From the IMG/VR virus record IMGVR_UViG_3300007541_000018, positions 1 through 64,000 of that record: a stretch of 64,000 nucleotides of DNA. The stretch is one strand, 5' to 3'. The number at the start of each line of letters is the position of its first letter. Positions within the stretch are counted from its first letter, which is position 1. Below, in pieces: positions 52,901 through 62,271 of this stretch. Position numbers and translations under genes: made by a program. The DNA is from a virus. The notes beneath the pieces were generated by a model. It ran no database searches and was not told the DNA's origin. It was given only the letters and a program-made list of their open reading frames with translations.

Positions 52901-54343
52901 CTCAGGAAACTTATGAACCGCTTCCAGCAATATAGCATCTACTGCATACCTTACATTTAAATCAATAGAGCTATATGAGAACTCACCTCTTGTATAAGAT
53001 ATGGCGTCTTCAAATGTCCAAGTATCAAAATCCTTTATGTTGGACTCAGTTCTAAGAAGATAATAGAGTAAGTTAGGTATGTAGCTTTCAAAGTGCTCTG
53101 AGTATTTTGCGTCGAAATCTAATGAAAGTCCTGGAAGTATCACGCGGATGAGTTGCTTTAAACCCTCCGCAGTTCCTTTCATTTGATAAAGCCTTAACGC
53201 TTCTCTCAATTGTCTTCTATGAGAATCACTATTATTGGTATACAAAGTCCATCCTACAGAATCAGCTAAGTAGGATAGAAGTTCAGGAGGACACTCTTCT
53301 ATTGAATGTAGGGTTTCTAAAGAAAGAACCTGATCATCTATATCACTTACAAAGAATGAAAAAGCTCTCATAAACTTTAGAAGATTACCTTCTAATGACC
53401 TTGAAGTTATTACAGTTATAACATCGCTATCAAGATCGCTTTGAGTCTGTATCGAAGCCCCTCCTAAGGCAGTCCAGGATATTGTAAACACTGGAGTTGC
53501 AGTATTGATATCTGCCATGGAGAAGTAAGTCTCAATCGAGTCTCTAACATAAGGATCATCCACTTGTCCATAACGAGACGAGTGAAGGACTCTTGTAAGG
53601 GTGGATAATTTTTCTATTTGTAGGGTTCCGCTAGTGCTCTCGTCTTGACCTGAAAGCCACAAGCCTCCTCCAAACATATTAACGAAGGTTGACCCTAAGG
53701 CTTCTTGATTGTCCCAAACATATCTCTTTAAAGCTACTAAAGCATCTGCTTCAGAAACAGGCTCGCCATCCCACAATCTAGACAACTCTTCAGCAACATA
53801 ATCACATAAAGGCTTATTAAGCCCATCCTGATCATAGTTAAATATCTGGAACAGGCCCATTGAGTTTATTAGATAAACTAATGTATCATTTAATGTTTCA
53901 CCAAATAAGTAATTAGTTGCAACATCTACAGGAACAACAGACGATCCTTTACCTATTCTAATCTTTCTTAATAGAGTATTTTTTAGGAAGTCCTCAAAAT
54001 CTTCTCTTGAACGATAATCCCTAATATCATATCCTAGTGGACTTAGTATCTCTAAAGAAAATGATTCTTGTGTTATATAAGATACTTTATTGTTCTTTAT
54101 AAAGTAAGAGGGTAGGTTGGTTAAGTATTTACCATCCCATCCAAGTAAACTTGCTACTGGCTCTATATCATGTATAGGAAATAATCTAGAGTAGCCTTGT
54201 ATTAATTCTATATCACCTAAGAGAATTACAGACATTAAGTCTAAAGACTCGCTCTCCCCAGTAATATCAACTTCTTGATAGTACTCAGGTAAGAGGTTCT
54301 TTATAACCTCTATATAATTTCTTTGATAAAATCTCTTAGACAT
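49991..54343 (-). CDS. Baseplate wedge protein (gp7-like) carrying a P2 gpI-like tail-protein segment (1450 aa)
   Basis: 1450 residues (T4 gp7 is 1032). It directly follows gp6, as gp7 does in baseplates of this type. Residues about 335-420 contain ECPPELLSYLADSVGWTLYT followed by HRRQLREALRLYQMKGTAEG, the signature of tail protein I of P2-like baseplates, in which the KGT motif is conserved. The C-terminal half is beta-rich and looks like peripheral domains. Wedge gpI/gp7 proteins link gp6/gp25 to the fibre network, so fibres and the three paralogues downstream probably attach through it. The start overlaps gp6 by 8 bases. The gp7 name rests on synteny plus this motif. Confidence 0.8.
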   Translation of the reverse strand: MSKRFYQRNYIEVIKNLLPEYYQEVDITGESESLDLMSVILLGDIELIQGYSRLFPIHDIEPVASLLGWDGKYLTNLPSYFIKNNKVSYITQESFSLEILSPLGYDIRDYRSREDFEDFLKNTLLRKIRIGKGSSVVPVDVATNYLFGETLNDTLVYLINSMGLFQIFNYDQDGLNKPLCDYVAEELSRLWDGEPVSEADALVALKRYVWDNQEALGSTFVNMFGGGLWLSGQDESTSGTLQIEKLSTLTRVLHSSRYGQVDDPYVRDSIETYFSMADINTATPVFTISWTALGGASIQTQSDLDSDVITVITSRSLEGNLLKFMRAFSFFVSDIDDQVLSLETLHSIEECPPELLSYLADSVGWTLYTNNSDSHRRQLREALRLYQMKGTAEGLKQLIRVILPGLSLDFDAKYSEHFESYIPNLLYYLLRTESNIKDFDTWTFEDAISYTRGEFSYSSIDLNVRYAVDAILLEAVHKFPELFTLKGNKFSDYNPGYFRFGYRQRVLPIPPFEDERFYKDCDINHDLVEFLEDKLICFGVQEEYASSFKDYVLDNTVRGPRPAKYYNNAWLILTEKLSLPPNYESVFSNYDRDVIDYMPLWSGKSSHMNLAVSSGNFTDEFFKFGSFSKYEFFDALRGIKDFVPAKVIERVHVDLQGDDFIVASVKLCPRVVYDIKDIMSYGALASYQLSSLNMRDSSLGLVTDGKVAFKRDRITWGLDNNILDASGPVAAMGGGRNSKRRRNFENVIHRGEMFNRTGHNQPMFKNISTSGDGFDYAVLGLNPSTMEYTPVTSHTHLPDVWDKCEGYNSFNEYYGVSSYQTFPTRGLEEITPSSCHLYTFRDDFSEAKELIYSLIRKRVESNAELEYELNKFLYQVPWRNEVESLKNEFWDSYNLEQDEIYNYKFDKFKINRGVFGGMAYLYENVYLPIGSEGISNSTLEEMKVGGLSVLSHAFGPVYYNAFLNVDGPNANKTQSLFEETVLTTASASVGGYTVEHLSALTVDGEEKRDFTVISGVEITDGVKRVNNKISIYELSATETLLDPESPMLDNTVVTMKSFQGMPRLRYTFNYGDENLLFKEHDYTFELSSIFLREGSFKKALGASYVWVHTEPEQDYHGTWVFWNLMPNGKWEQIKADVFTPNYVKSKLAHKFSHDDFSEIPTPTPCHIVNLPKQSLLGLRDSDFQVNKLNISTKNQPIAVPLHYYQRYQQVHRDDQKYVVEIFPSTQLDNEIYWATNGIKMRNETIHRMTSLELDLSCNDFNSLKDGAENPVEFLYPDGTIVPLSSTITIKDNQAFSDGKLLTLKLGVASNGQLILKPFLFKTLNAILKEKINTEGYLEPKRPFVGDCYQISNARFGFNFDNLYIEGKDLGSNVVYNAKADYQLSPLEVLKVLRLFKDAADTEHSRNHLLSEESFELSGGSRMNYRTYADGSFDPIPWASDKLPMNIEVRN

Positions 54344-55934
54344 AGTTGAAGTTTAATATGAAGTTGTTAAGCTGAATGATCTCATTGAAGTCTAATATTA
54401 TTGGCTCTTTATAGTTATCAATTACAGCTAATCTTACTTGGGGTACTTGAGTAAATATTTCCTTACCGAGATCGTCTGGGTAGAAAGTTTCTCCAAACTC
54501 TCTGTTATCTAGATTGAAGTATTCTGTGACAACTCTACTTACAGCGTTGGCTATGTTAGACTCTATGGATTTATATTTTGCGTCCACGGATAAATTAAGG
54601 GTTATATCTAATGTTCTTGCTAACCCATCTACCAATACAATCTCATCAGTCATCATTTTCTTAGAGTTCATGGCCTCTAACAAAGCATTCTTAAAAGAAA
54701 TACTTGCCTTCTGCAATTGTAGATTAGAGGCTCTTTCAAGAAGATACACATCAATAATATTACCTGAGGAGAACGCTTTTCTCGTAACAGCATTCCCTTT
54801 TCCTGTAGTTCCTATAGGACCAGAGAATGTATTTACAAACGAGTTGTAATCATCACTAGACACTAGTCTCTGCTGTTGCCTAAAAACAAGCTTTCCATAC
54901 TTCTTGGCGTGCTTAACAGTTTCCGCGTCTGCGCCTCCTGTAAATGGTGTTATGTTTGTTATGTCTAAAACATTTCCATCTGTAGTTGGAATTTCTTTTG
55001 ATAGATAAGCGGACTTAGCATTTCCCCTGCTGCCGCCACCTACTCTATACATTATTTTGTAGTAAGCCCCAGCAGGAGGAAGCACCCCTGCCACACCATC
55101 TCCAAACAAAACTTTAGCTGAGAAATCATCTCCGTATACTATGGAGAATACTTTATCTTCACCGGAGGATGCTGTTACAAGGCTTTGAAGTTCTGTGTAT
55201 ACTCCACTAACTGCGGTATCAAAAGAGCTAACAAATACTTGAACTGATCCGTCGATTACTGGTTTTTGTGAAAGGCTAATTTCTTTTAAAATATCTACAT
55301 CAGTGAAAGTACCTTCGTCTATAGCAAAAGCCCCTTCTACTAAGACCAAGTTGTTCCAGTTTTTTCCATCAGGACCTACTCCATTATCTGAGTCTTCATA
55401 AAGTAGCTCTATGGTCCCATCATATGCTGGGTCAGCGATAGCCCCATTATCTACTGTGTATAAGGTATATGTAATAGCCTGACCATCTTCAGGTGAGGTT
55501 GTAACTATTACCCTATCCTCTGGATTCACTAAAAGGCTTTGACCAGGGGCTATTATATTTCTTGAAGAAACAGACGCTTGGCCTACTGCTGAGGAAGGCC
55601 CCCTCATTCTAACTCCAATTATCTCTAGAAGCTTTCTAACATTGTTTATATTTCTAGATGTTTTTAGAAACCCTTCGTGTGCAAGCATGTCAGCCTTCAT
55701 GCTCATAACTGCTCCCATATAAGCAACTAATTCTATAAACATTACTCCTAGATCTGACTCAGCAAAGTTGTTATAATCTAAAGGGTATACAGCCTTTACA
55801 TAGTTTACTAGAGCGTTTTTTAGTTCATCGAAGTCTGTGGCTGCGAAATCTATTAAACTAGATTTCTCGTCTTCCTTAAACTTCACGAATTTCATGAAGT
55901 CTGATCCTGCGTTTGTATAAGGGATATCGTTCAT
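54336..55934 (-). CDS. gp6: Baseplate wedge protein (T4 gp6/P2 gpJ-like)
   Basis: 532 residues (T4 gp6 is 660). Diagnostic segments are FAESDLGVMFIELVAYMG and LLEIIGVRMRGPSSA near the N-terminus, VLFGDGVAGVLPPAGAYYKI, YRVGGGSRGNAKSA, QQQRLVSSDDYNSFV, and the C-terminal NLDNREFGETFYPDDLGKEI. These are shared by gp6 and baseplate J proteins. gp6 forms the continuous inner ring of the baseplate and drives sheath contraction signalling. The ATGA overlap with gp25 upstream and an 8-base overlap with the gp7-like gene give the conserved 25-6-7 cluster. Confidence 0.93.
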   Translation of the reverse strand: MNDIPYTNAGSDFMKFVKFKEDEKSSLIDFAATDFDELKNALVNYVKAVYPLDYNNFAESDLGVMFIELVAYMGAVMSMKADMLAHEGFLKTSRNINNVRKLLEIIGVRMRGPSSAVGQASVSSRNIIAPGQSLLVNPEDRVIVTTSPEDGQAITYTLYTVDNGAIADPAYDGTIELLYEDSDNGVGPDGKNWNNLVLVEGAFAIDEGTFTDVDILKEISLSQKPVIDGSVQVFVSSFDTAVSGVYTELQSLVTASSGEDKVFSIVYGDDFSAKVLFGDGVAGVLPPAGAYYKIMYRVGGGSRGNAKSAYLSKEIPTTDGNVLDITNITPFTGGADAETVKHAKKYGKLVFRQQQRLVSSDDYNSFVNTFSGPIGTTGKGNAVTRKAFSSGNIIDVYLLERASNLQLQKASISFKNALLEAMNSKKMMTDEIVLVDGLARTLDITLNLSVDAKYKSIESNIANAVSRVVTEYFNLDNREFGETFYPDDLGKEIFTQVPQVRLAVIDNYKEPIILDFNEIIQLNNFILNFNYV

Positions 55935-56374
55935 TTCACCAATGTTATTTCAAGGTTGTCTTCCTGCTCTTTATCTCTAACCAGTAGTGTTATTGTTAAA
56001 GTTTCTGCTCCTAACTCATTTTCAGAAATAGAAGCAGACATATCAATAAGTTTTGCTTGAGGCACATAACTATCTATCTGGTCTGATAGCTCTGTTCGTA
56101 ATTGATCTAATACATCAGGAGTAACTTGATCGAATAAAAATCCATTTATATCTATACCAAATCGAGGAAACATAACTCTCTCCCCTGGCCTAGTAAAAAC
56201 TATCTGTTGGATCTGGGATGATAGAAGCCTGTTTCTACTAGCCTTTGATAAAAAGTTATTTTCATCAAAAATCATAGATACTCCAATCCTCTCACTCCTT
56301 TTAGTATCAGATACTCTAAGAAGAGTTTTTGGAGTAGGTACTTTACCGTAAACTGTCGATTGTGATATGCTCAT
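55931..56374 (-). CDS. gp25: Baseplate wedge protein (T4 gp25-like)
   Basis: 147 residues (T4 gp25 is 132). The segment VFTRPGERVMFPRFGIDING with FLFDQVTPDVLDQLRTEL is the gp25/GpW lysozyme-like fold signature, including the EPR-like loop (here ERVMFPRFG) that locks the wedge to the sheath. The gene lies four bases after the LamG protein and overlaps gp6. gp25 is the conserved contact between baseplate and first sheath ring. Confidence 0.93.
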   Translation of the reverse strand: MSISQSTVYGKVPTPKTLLRVSDTKRSERIGVSMIFDENNFLSKASRNRLLSSQIQQIVFTRPGERVMFPRFGIDINGFLFDQVTPDVLDQLRTELSDQIDSYVPQAKLIDMSASISENELGAETLTITLLVRDKEQEDNLEITLVK

Positions 56375-56378
56375 GGTA

Positions 56379-59075
56379 TTAATCTAGACAAGTGTCTATG
56401 TTTGTAAAGAAGACTCTATGAGCTTCGTAGTTGTGCTTAACTTCTGTTTGTGTCAGTGGTTTTTTGTAGAACTTAAGACTTCCTATATGCCCACTTAATC
56501 CACTGTAGAATCCACGGCTCTCTCCCATGAAGCCTCCCTTCCTAGAGGTGGAGTCGATTGGTAATCCGTCTGTCCATCCACCTCCTACGATCCAAGGAGT
56601 GAAGAATATATCGTTATCAGGACCGTCTACGAAATCTAATGTGTAGTTAACATCAATAGTTTTCTTATTGTAAGCAAAACTTTGATTAATCTTCTCGTCG
56701 GTTACCTTAAATGTTGGGATCCTTAAGGAGGACTTCTTTGTAAGTTCAAAGGTTTCTGAGTACTTAGCAGACTTTAAAAGCTCTCCATTAAGATAAACTG
56801 ATATGTCGTCCATCTCTGGATTCATCGTGATACTTAGGTGAACAAACTCGGCAGAGCAATCATTTATAGAGAACCCTGATTTAGTTGTAGTTGAAGTATC
56901 CACTGTAAATCCTATAAGAGGGCTTCCTTCATCAGAACAATCACCTTGTCTTAAGAATTCTACATCAGATCCATTTAAAGATTGCGTAGGAGCTATAATC
57001 AAATAACTCTTAAGTATGGTATCTGCTGTGTCTAATGAACCAAACTCCGATGCTATATCGGTATCTAACCCTCTATCCGCAGCATTATCCATAGTCCACT
57101 GAGGATCTCTTGTAAGGGCTATCATCAAACCTCTAACCGTGTCGGAACTGTAATTTGCATACATCCTATTTGGATTAGCAGAAAGATCACCACCTATGTT
57201 CTCATTAGAAAGTAGTACCTTGTAGTAGTGATAATCTGTCCAAGCCCCATAGTTTTCTCCAGACGCTTCTAAGGTAGGTCTTGAAGATCTTCCTGCCTCT
57301 AAATCGTTTTGTCCCATTCCAAATCCAGGAATGTGAAGCCAAGTATCTATAGATGTTCCGTTCTTTTTATAAAGAAGGTTATTGAAATCCGCTGTAGGTG
57401 GTAATTTTACATAGCTTCCTACTGAGTAAGGTTTCAGGAATGTCGTGCCATCTATGTAGTTGTAGCGCATTATACCATCTAATCTAGGTATAGCTAATCC
57501 TTTATTGAAAACTTTACTTATAGTCTTGCCTACCAATTGTGCATTCTGCTCGGAATCTCCTGTGCTGTTGTAAACTGAATATGCACTTGAGTCTGTGGTT
57601 TTAATCTTAGCATCTAAGAAACTATAACATGCTATTAAGTTGTCAGTTATAACCGAGTCAGTTATTGGAAGAGCGGGTAGTAATGTAGAGGATGGGCTAG
57701 GAGAGTCTACCAGAGCGCCTGTACCGATCCTAGTCATCTTCAAGGGTAGAACCTTAGCCGCCGTGTCAGCGTCCTTGTATCTCACATATATCGGCTTTAC
57801 AGGCAATATTACCCCACTGACCTCTCCATGATCTAGTGATAGCTTTCTTTGCTTTTCAACATCAACAGCTATATTAAACTTCCCTAGATAGGAGAAATCG
57901 TTAATAGGAACCTCACCTACACCGAACATGGATGAAACTCCGTATAGTTGAGGAGCTTTTATAGCTAGTTCGATCTGCTTCTTTCTTTTCCTTATCTTAT
58001 TATCGAAGGACTGTAGCTCTGAGAATATTTGCTGCTGGTAGTTGGATACTATAGCTGAATCCTCTTCATAGCCTGAAGCAATCAAACACTTCTTATGGTC
58101 CTCCATATCTGTAAGGACCTTCATCTTCTGACCCTCTATTACTTGTAAAGTAGCATCTCCTGTATAATGTCTGGTTAGAGATATTGAGGAATCAATCTGA
58201 TTTATATCTAGTATTGTGTCAAAATACTTATCTAAATCCTTTATGGTTATAGAAGTACCTTTTCCTCCTAATGAAGGCGCTCTCTCGGATCTCCACCTTT
58301 CATGGATAGGTAACTCTAAGTTATGGAAATTTATAATTGATTGCTGATCAGGAATTTCCTTCGTTCCATCGTAAAGGCGTGTTTGTGAATCGTAGTAAAG
58401 TCCATCCTCAGATAACAGGAACTGACCTTTCTTAGCTTTAGGTGGACCATAAACTAATCTAAATATAGCCCCTTCTTCCTCTGGATCCTCCTGCTCTGGT
58501 TCACCTACTGCGGCTCTTTGCTGAAGAACAGTATTGATGTTCTCCAAAGCAGTTCTCGCTCTATCTTGGAAATCCTCGACCGACTGTACTGATCTTTCAA
58601 CTAAAAGTTTTGTTGCCGTATCAGGGAACATCCCTGAGATTGGAGTCCTTCCACTTGGATCATCAGGGTCTAGTCCTCTCTTAAGCATCTGGTCCTTTCT
58701 AAAGGACTCTAAGCAGTTTTTAATAGATTCAAACTGATCTGCTATTGATTGATAAAGCTGACCTAGAGCCTGTAAAGATGCTAAACCTAAAGCTAAAGTG
58801 AACAGGCTAATGTCCATAAATACCGACATAGAGCCTAGAATACTGTTAATTTCTTTTAACCCTAGCTTGCTCCACAGCATCTGTAGAAGCTCGTCTAAGA
58901 AAGCATACGCAACAGCCATAGCCTCCTGAATAGCTATCAGCATAGACAACAAAGCTTCAGTAGGTATTGGTATTAAATTTAGCAAGCTCGCAGCTAAGTC
59001 TAGAATACATGAAGGTATTCCAAACTCAGAGGCCGCGAAGGCTGTAGGGTTCTGTATTGCTGCTAAAACATTCAT
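56379..59075 (-). CDS. LamG-domain structural protein with hydrophobic N-terminus (898 aa)
   Basis: 898 residues. Residues 1-115 contain four hydrophobic helices (LDLAASLLNLIPIPTEALLS; SLFTLALGLASLQALG), unusual for a baseplate protein. Residues about 320-470 are mixed. Residues about 480-890 are a LamG/concanavalin-type jelly roll (DNLIACYSFLDA; FVHLSITMNPEMDDISVYLN; GHIGSLKFYKKPLTQTEV), usually sugar- or cell-surface-binding. It sits between the spike gene and gp25, inside the baseplate operon, starting with ATGA. A baseplate-attached receptor-binding or membrane-contact protein is a possible role; no function is established. Confidence 0.78.
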   Translation of the reverse strand: MNVLAAIQNPTAFAASEFGIPSCILDLAASLLNLIPIPTEALLSMLIAIQEAMAVAYAFLDELLQMLWSKLGLKEINSILGSMSVFMDISLFTLALGLASLQALGQLYQSIADQFESIKNCLESFRKDQMLKRGLDPDDPSGRTPISGMFPDTATKLLVERSVQSVEDFQDRARTALENINTVLQQRAAVGEPEQEDPEEEGAIFRLVYGPPKAKKGQFLLSEDGLYYDSQTRLYDGTKEIPDQQSIINFHNLELPIHERWRSERAPSLGGKGTSITIKDLDKYFDTILDINQIDSSISLTRHYTGDATLQVIEGQKMKVLTDMEDHKKCLIASGYEEDSAIVSNYQQQIFSELQSFDNKIRKRKKQIELAIKAPQLYGVSSMFGVGEVPINDFSYLGKFNIAVDVEKQRKLSLDHGEVSGVILPVKPIYVRYKDADTAAKVLPLKMTRIGTGALVDSPSPSSTLLPALPITDSVITDNLIACYSFLDAKIKTTDSSAYSVYNSTGDSEQNAQLVGKTISKVFNKGLAIPRLDGIMRYNYIDGTTFLKPYSVGSYVKLPPTADFNNLLYKKNGTSIDTWLHIPGFGMGQNDLEAGRSSRPTLEASGENYGAWTDYHYYKVLLSNENIGGDLSANPNRMYANYSSDTVRGLMIALTRDPQWTMDNAADRGLDTDIASEFGSLDTADTILKSYLIIAPTQSLNGSDVEFLRQGDCSDEGSPLIGFTVDTSTTTKSGFSINDCSAEFVHLSITMNPEMDDISVYLNGELLKSAKYSETFELTKKSSLRIPTFKVTDEKINQSFAYNKKTIDVNYTLDFVDGPDNDIFFTPWIVGGGWTDGLPIDSTSRKGGFMGESRGFYSGLSGHIGSLKFYKKPLTQTEVKHNYEAHRVFFTNIDTCLD

Positions 59076-60151
59076 GTTGGTAGAGTTCCTCGTTTAAATG
59101 AGAGCGGCATTAATGGGATAAGAGGTTCCACTGTAGTAGGCGTCGTTGGCTGTAAATTCACACCACCTAGAGGTGGGGGAGCAGGCGCTCCTTTTATATT
59201 TACACATCCTGTCAATGCTTGTATGTTTATGTCTCCGACTGGTGTAACTATATCTATACCTGTTGCCGCGTATATTACGACCTTTCCAGCACTATTAAGA
59301 CCTATTTCGGCCAGAGGATTTGGTACTCCTGGAGTTCCTGCTGTTAAAGTAATCCCTGGTCCTAGAGGTGATTGGAGTGGAAGCGTGGTTGGATCTGTAC
59401 AGGATCTAATATCTATGCAGTTATTTTCACTATCTATCTTAATATCTCCTGTAAATGCTGCAAAGGGCGTAGTAATCCTTAAAGGATTTGGGAACATAGC
59501 GTTATTTACAAGAGAAATCATACCACCCAATAATCCTGTATCAATAAGAGTAGACCCCATTCTAGTTCTTATTACAGTGTTGGACTTGGCGTCCATCTGT
59601 ATCTTATTTCCACCACTTTGAAAATTAAAAGGTCCAGTAAGTTTTATGCTGCTTTCTTTGCCTGGAGCCTCGATATTGACCGCCTCTGCCTCTGGGTTAT
59701 TTGTTATCATAACTGATCCAGAACCTCCGTGGCCTCGAAGCTCCGCTACCATCTTAGTAACGCTGTCTCCTATTTCTGTAGTTAACTCTAGGGCTGCTCC
59801 TTCAGCATTGGACATGCCTGTAGAGGTAAGACGATCTCCTTCAGTGGAGTAACTCTCTCGGTTACCATGAGGTCTTGTTTCAACAATAGTTGACATATAG
59901 TAAAGACGATTCTCATTCTCGGGTAGACATACTAATACCCTATCGCCTACCTCTATAGGAGCCGAAAACCCTGCACCTTTGATAGTGGAGTTTTCAGGTC
60001 CATTGTTAGAATGAAAAGGAGATGTATATACTACAGGAACTGTAAACATCTTTTTTTCATTGCTATCGGTAGCTATTTCTATGGAGCATTCAATAAGATT
60101 AGTTTTTTTATTATCTGTATTGTCTACTACTTGTGCTGTAAATATCTTCAT
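59072..60151 (-). CDS. Baseplate central spike (gp5/VgrG-like), no lysozyme domain
   Basis: 359 residues from the ATG at 60151, which forms TAATG with the hub stop; an upstream start would overlap the hub by 36 bases. The first 100 residues fit the OB-fold of gp5/VgrG (APIEVGDRVLVCLPENENRL). The rest is beta-prism-like, with short repeats (SNTVIRTRMGSTLIDTG; GIDIVTPVGDINIQALTG), the triple-stranded spike. The T4 gp5 lysozyme domain between them is absent, so cell-wall digestion must come from another protein. It follows the hub gene, as expected for hub-spike assembly. The PAAR-like gene at 35125 may supply the tip. Confidence 0.8.
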   Translation of the reverse strand: MKIFTAQVVDNTDNKKTNLIECSIEIATDSNEKKMFTVPVVYTSPFHSNNGPENSTIKGAGFSAPIEVGDRVLVCLPENENRLYYMSTIVETRPHGNRESYSTEGDRLTSTGMSNAEGAALELTTEIGDSVTKMVAELRGHGGSGSVMITNNPEAEAVNIEAPGKESSIKLTGPFNFQSGGNKIQMDAKSNTVIRTRMGSTLIDTGLLGGMISLVNNAMFPNPLRITTPFAAFTGDIKIDSENNCIDIRSCTDPTTLPLQSPLGPGITLTAGTPGVPNPLAEIGLNSAGKVVIYAATGIDIVTPVGDINIQALTGCVNIKGAPAPPPLGGVNLQPTTPTTVEPLIPLMPLSFKRGTLPT

Positions 60152-62271
60152 TAAAACCCACCTATTCCTGGAAGAAAGTCTTGCCAACTAACACTCGGGG
60201 CTGACCATGTTGCATTATCAAACTGACCCGCCCATCCAGGATCTATTGAAGGTGGAGTAGGGTTGGAAGCTTCCTCGTTTGCCTGAGCGGCGTCTTCGTC
60301 TACTTTCTTTGTTATCATAGAGTCTAATCCAGTTTTTACTAAAGAAAATTCTGTGAACGCGCCCCCTTCGGTTGCTGAATGTTTAATTCCTAATATTACA
60401 TAAACTCCTGAAATAAAGGATTGTGATAATCCGTTAGGAGCATATCCGTGCTGGCTGCTTTTAAGATTAAAAGAATTTAGTACGACAGGAAATCCTCTTA
60501 AAGCCATGGAGGTATTGAACATAGGAGTTGTTCTTACTAATAATTTGTATCCACCCGTAGCTTGCATTTTTCTAAGATATCCTAAATATCCTGAAATCTC
60601 TGCTAAGTCAGGTACTGATAAACCTCTAGCTATATCATCATTATTTTCTAAATATTCCATAACATGTTCCAGTATTCTTTGATCCGCAGGTGATTCAAAT
60701 ACAAAGCCTTTCCCTTCTAAGCTGGATTTAAGCTGCTGCACATTTGCAAACCTCCCTCTTATATTTCCTAATGCAGACTCAAGATTGTTCCTAATTTCAG
60801 ATAACGATTTCGCTGGTTCTCCTGTAGCTCCTATAGCTGCTTGCCTTAAGAATATTCCATTGTCTATAAGAACCCCGTAATCAATCCCTGCATTATTTCT
60901 TCCACTGGTTATGTTTACGACATTTCCTTTTTCGACATTATGCCTAAGCTCTAATGCGTTTGAACTTTGATATGCTGCCCTAGCGTCCTCATAACTAAGT
61001 TGATTGAACTGAGCGGCTTGATGTGCATGAACAAGCCCCGCTATTTGTTGAACCAACTCAGAATTACTTCCACTGCCTAACCCTACAACACTTCCTGCCG
61101 CAAACCCGTCCAAGAAAGAATCGTCTGCAACTATAATGAACGCTACATCAGTAAGTCCTCCTGGAAAATTAATTGGTAAAAGAGATGTCACCTTTGAAGT
61201 TAGACTCGATTCTGAATAAACAGCGTAACCATATAAGTCGTCACTAACTCCAAACACACTTGCTAAATTTTGAAGAGCTTGTACTACCTCTTGGGGGCTT
61301 AATACAGGATCTGGTCCTACCACCATTTCATCTACGGTGTTCCTGACATTTCCAGAGCCCATTTTAAAGTACCTTAGAGTCATGTCTCCAGTGGGTATCA
61401 TGTCCTGAAAATCTTCTACTTCGTAGTTGCAGTAGAAATCGGCTTCATTTAAAAGTTTTTCAAATCGGTCAGGGTCCTCTTTACTATTGTTAGCTTCTTT
61501 AGTTATTGCAGCACTTAACTTATCACTTAGTGCAACTATACCAGCACATCCTGTAGTCTGGCCTGCTTCAACTTCAGATGAATAAATACTTGTCATTCTT
61601 TTTGAAAGTATCAACTCTATTGCATCTATTATCGCGGCTGCGTAAAAAACTTTTTTACAATTCTTGGGACTGTACTTATCTTTTTTTTCACACTCTTTTT
61701 TACCTATTGTTATCTTATCTTCTCTGAGAGAGTCTACAGACATATCTGATGATCTACCCCAAACATCACTTCTTCTAGATGCATAATCTACCCCAGTCAT
61801 CACTCCTGGGACAACAAATTTAACTTCTATAAATTGATTTCTATCCGTATCATCTATTTTAGTGAATGCTCTTATTTCACAAAGCAGCCAGTCAGACCAA
61901 TGTTTACCATCGGTTAATTTTGCGTATAATGGCCCTCCGTATCTTTGAGTCGTATAATCGTAAGACTCGTAAGGATCGGAGACTCCAGAATCAACATCAC
62001 TACCTTTAGGTAATCCATGTTGCTCCTGCTCCTGAGAAGATGCCAAACATTCCATATACCTTTGAGAGAACGCTGCTATATCAAAAGCAGATATTCTTTT
62101 TATAAAGTCTCCGTCAGGATCAATCAATGTTACTGTAAGCTCGTAGTTATCTGAGTCATAAATATACGATATTAGATTGCCAAATTCAGGGTGAACTAGG
62201 CAATCTACGGTACTGAAACTCTTGTTTCTAGATACCCATAGTTGTGGACTGTAAATGTTGTAATCACTCAT
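60151..62271 (-). CDS. Baseplate hub protein (gp27/gpD-like), 706 aa
   Basis: 706 residues (T4 gp27 is 391). The C-terminal MALRGFPVVLNSFNL, SFISGVYVILGIKHSA and GAFTEFSLVKTGLDS match the hub/late-control fold, in which the second tube-like domain ends in a G-x-Y-x(3)-G-x-x-H segment. The N-terminal PQLWVSRNKSFSTVDCLVH and LYAKLTDGKHWSDWLLCEIR look like the first tube-like domains. The middle (about 190-400) is an extra domain with five cysteines. It sits between the gp53-like and spike genes. A gp27-type trimeric hub that adapts the sixfold tail to the threefold spike is inferred. Confidence 0.75.
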   Translation of the reverse strand: MSDYNIYSPQLWVSRNKSFSTVDCLVHPEFGNLISYIYDSDNYELTVTLIDPDGDFIKRISAFDIAAFSQRYMECLASSQEQEQHGLPKGSDVDSGVSDPYESYDYTTQRYGGPLYAKLTDGKHWSDWLLCEIRAFTKIDDTDRNQFIEVKFVVPGVMTGVDYASRRSDVWGRSSDMSVDSLREDKITIGKKECEKKDKYSPKNCKKVFYAAAIIDAIELILSKRMTSIYSSEVEAGQTTGCAGIVALSDKLSAAITKEANNSKEDPDRFEKLLNEADFYCNYEVEDFQDMIPTGDMTLRYFKMGSGNVRNTVDEMVVGPDPVLSPQEVVQALQNLASVFGVSDDLYGYAVYSESSLTSKVTSLLPINFPGGLTDVAFIIVADDSFLDGFAAGSVVGLGSGSNSELVQQIAGLVHAHQAAQFNQLSYEDARAAYQSSNALELRHNVEKGNVVNITSGRNNAGIDYGVLIDNGIFLRQAAIGATGEPAKSLSEIRNNLESALGNIRGRFANVQQLKSSLEGKGFVFESPADQRILEHVMEYLENNDDIARGLSVPDLAEISGYLGYLRKMQATGGYKLLVRTTPMFNTSMALRGFPVVLNSFNLKSSQHGYAPNGLSQSFISGVYVILGIKHSATEGGAFTEFSLVKTGLDSMITKKVDEDAAQANEEASNPTPPSIDPGWAGQFDNATWSAPSVSWQDFLPGIGGF

